From Paenibacillus tengchongensis (GTDB taxonomy: Bacteria; Bacillota; Bacilli; Paenibacillales; Paenibacillaceae): a DNA stretch of 64,000 bases. The translations under genes and the position numbers were made by a program. Location of the stretch: the NCBI RefSeq assembly GCF_008973665.1, contig NZ_WACP01000009.1:62001-126000 (forward strand). The letters are read 5' to 3'. A model generated the notes under the pieces. The model worked only from the letters and a program-made list of their open reading frames with translations, did not search any database and had not been told where the DNA came from. Of this stretch, positions 63,405 to 64,000 are shown in pieces (within the stretch, counting starts at the first letter, position 1; the number at the start of each line of letters is the position of its first letter).

Positions 63405-63548
63405 CTACTGCGCTTCTTCATCAAGCTCGGTCTCTTCTTCCGTCAGCAGCGCTCCGCTTTCCTCCAGCGGGGCTCCGGTTTGTTTGTACAGCAGATAAGC
63501 ATCGACATCTCCAGTCATTGCAAAATACTTCCACGAAAAATCTCGCAT
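63405..63548 (-). CDS. yqzL: YqzL family small protein
   Basis: A 47-residue protein that I translated directly from the sequence; short-gene callers may miss it. It begins MRDFSWKYFAMTGDVDAYLL, close to B. subtilis YqzL (aromatic W-K-F pattern, then TG-D-YLL), and ends in a very acidic tail. AAAGGATG precedes the ATG. It sits between era and recO, the conserved YqzL position. Function unknown. Confidence 0.85.
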   Translation of the reverse strand: MRDFSWKYFAMTGDVDAYLLYKQTGAPLEESGALLTEEETELDEEAQ

Positions 63549-63658
63549 TCGTATTCATCCTTTCTTTAGGAAACACGATGTCTCTTCAGAGATAGGATGT
63601 GCGCTGAGCCGGGAACTATCCGTGCAATTCCTGCCATTACACCGGCAAACGGAAGGGA

Positions 63659-64000
63659 TTACAGATCTTTATGGAAGCCGAGGTCGCGCAGCACGCGCTC
63701 CTGGTTGCGCCAGTCTTTTTTCACTTTTACCCATAATTCCAGAAAAATCTTCGATCCCAGCAGATTCTCGATATCGGTGCGCGCCCGTCTGCCGACTTCC
63801 TTCAGCATGGCACCTTGTTTGCCGATAATAATGCCTTTCTGGGAGTCGCGCTCGACAAAAATAACCGCAGAGATATGCACTACGCCGTTCTCGGCCACCC
63901 GCATATCCTCAATCGTCACGGCAATGGAATGCGGGACTTCTTCGCGCGTCATGTGAAGGATCTTCTCGCGGATCAGCTCGGCGCAGACGAACTGTTCCGG
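63659..64000 (-). CDS. era: GTPase Era, C-terminal part (cut by window edge)
   Basis: C-terminal 113 residues of the ribosome-assembly GTPase Era; the G domain lies beyond the window. The KH domain is clear: PEQFVCAELIREKIL, then VIFVERDSQKGIIIGKQGAMLKEVGRRAR, with the GIIIGKQG loop that contacts the 16S rRNA 3-prime end, and the terminal LWVKVKKDWRN. Its identity is supported by yqzL and recO next to it. Partial only because of the window boundary. Confidence 0.93.
   Translation of the reverse strand, partial: PEQFVCAELIREKILHMTREEVPHSIAVTIEDMRVAENGVVHISAVIFVERDSQKGIIIGKQGAMLKEVGRRARTDIENLLGSKIFLELWVKVKKDWRNQERVLRDLGFHKDL

Overview
The window reads as a chromosomal segment from a spore-forming, bacillithiol-making Gram-positive of the Paenibacillus type. 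The evidence is a Bacillales-style cell-division cluster that includes spoVD and a spoVE-like gene, sporulation-linked genes (an RsfA-like regulator, a YlaJ/YhcN lipoprotein), bacillithiol synthase, and the ordered block era-yqzL-recO-glyQS-yqxD-dnaG-rpoD. Coding density is high, GC is moderate, and start codons TTG and GTG are common next to strong GGAGG-type ribosome sites. No tRNA gene, CRISPR array, prophage or intact insertion sequence was seen.

Region 1 (1-19.1 kb, minus strand) is the complete dcw cluster: mraZ, rsmH, ftsL, a PBP2B-type PBP, spoVD, murE, murF, mraY, murD, spoVE/ftsW, murG, murA, divIB, ftsA, ftsZ. It makes lipid II, flips or polymerises it at the septum, and assembles the Z ring. 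murA sits where B. subtilis has murB. mraZ is preceded by a textbook row of MraZ boxes.

Region 2 (19.1-30.7 kb) holds an alpha/beta hydrolase, S-adenosylhomocysteinase, bacillithiol synthase (bshC), an opp peptide-transporter operon, DUF3397, panE and an rsfA-like gene. The opp operon splits the panE/bshC neighbourhood and carries a CodY-like box. Its oppD gene has decayed: only a roughly 250-base relic with several frameshifts and stops lies between oppC and oppF.

Region 3 (31-46.7 kb) contains a secreted coiled-coil protein with no catalytic domain, an orphan solute-binding protein without a lipobox, a PIN-PhoH ATPase, a YlaJ-like lipoprotein, a flavin-type oxidase-fold protein, an LCP cell-wall ligase, TypA/BipA, two divergent TerC membrane proteins, the cysteine desulfurase-ThiI pair, a lytic transglycosylase and small DUF proteins (DUF4190, DUF1540, DUF3907).

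Region 4 (46.9-52.7 kb) holds a subtilisin-family protease, a divergent MocR regulator/aminotransferase pair sharing a direct-repeat operator, a roughly 500-base non-coding stretch with four strong hairpins, and the RNase P RNA gene, whose features are of the ancestral A class rather than the B class of B. subtilis.

Region 5 (52.7-64 kb, minus strand) is the macromolecular-synthesis block: Nif3-like protein, TrmK, a membrane protein, RpoD, DnaG, YqxD, GlyS, GlyQ (with a glycine T-box leader and its own promoter), RecO, YqzL and the C-terminal end of Era, cut by the window edge.

The strongest observations for a second look are the oppD relic, the A-class RNase P RNA, the MraZ and CodY boxes, the MocR direct repeats, and the hairpin-rich non-coding stretch beside rnpB. 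I found no convincing wholly new multi-gene system.
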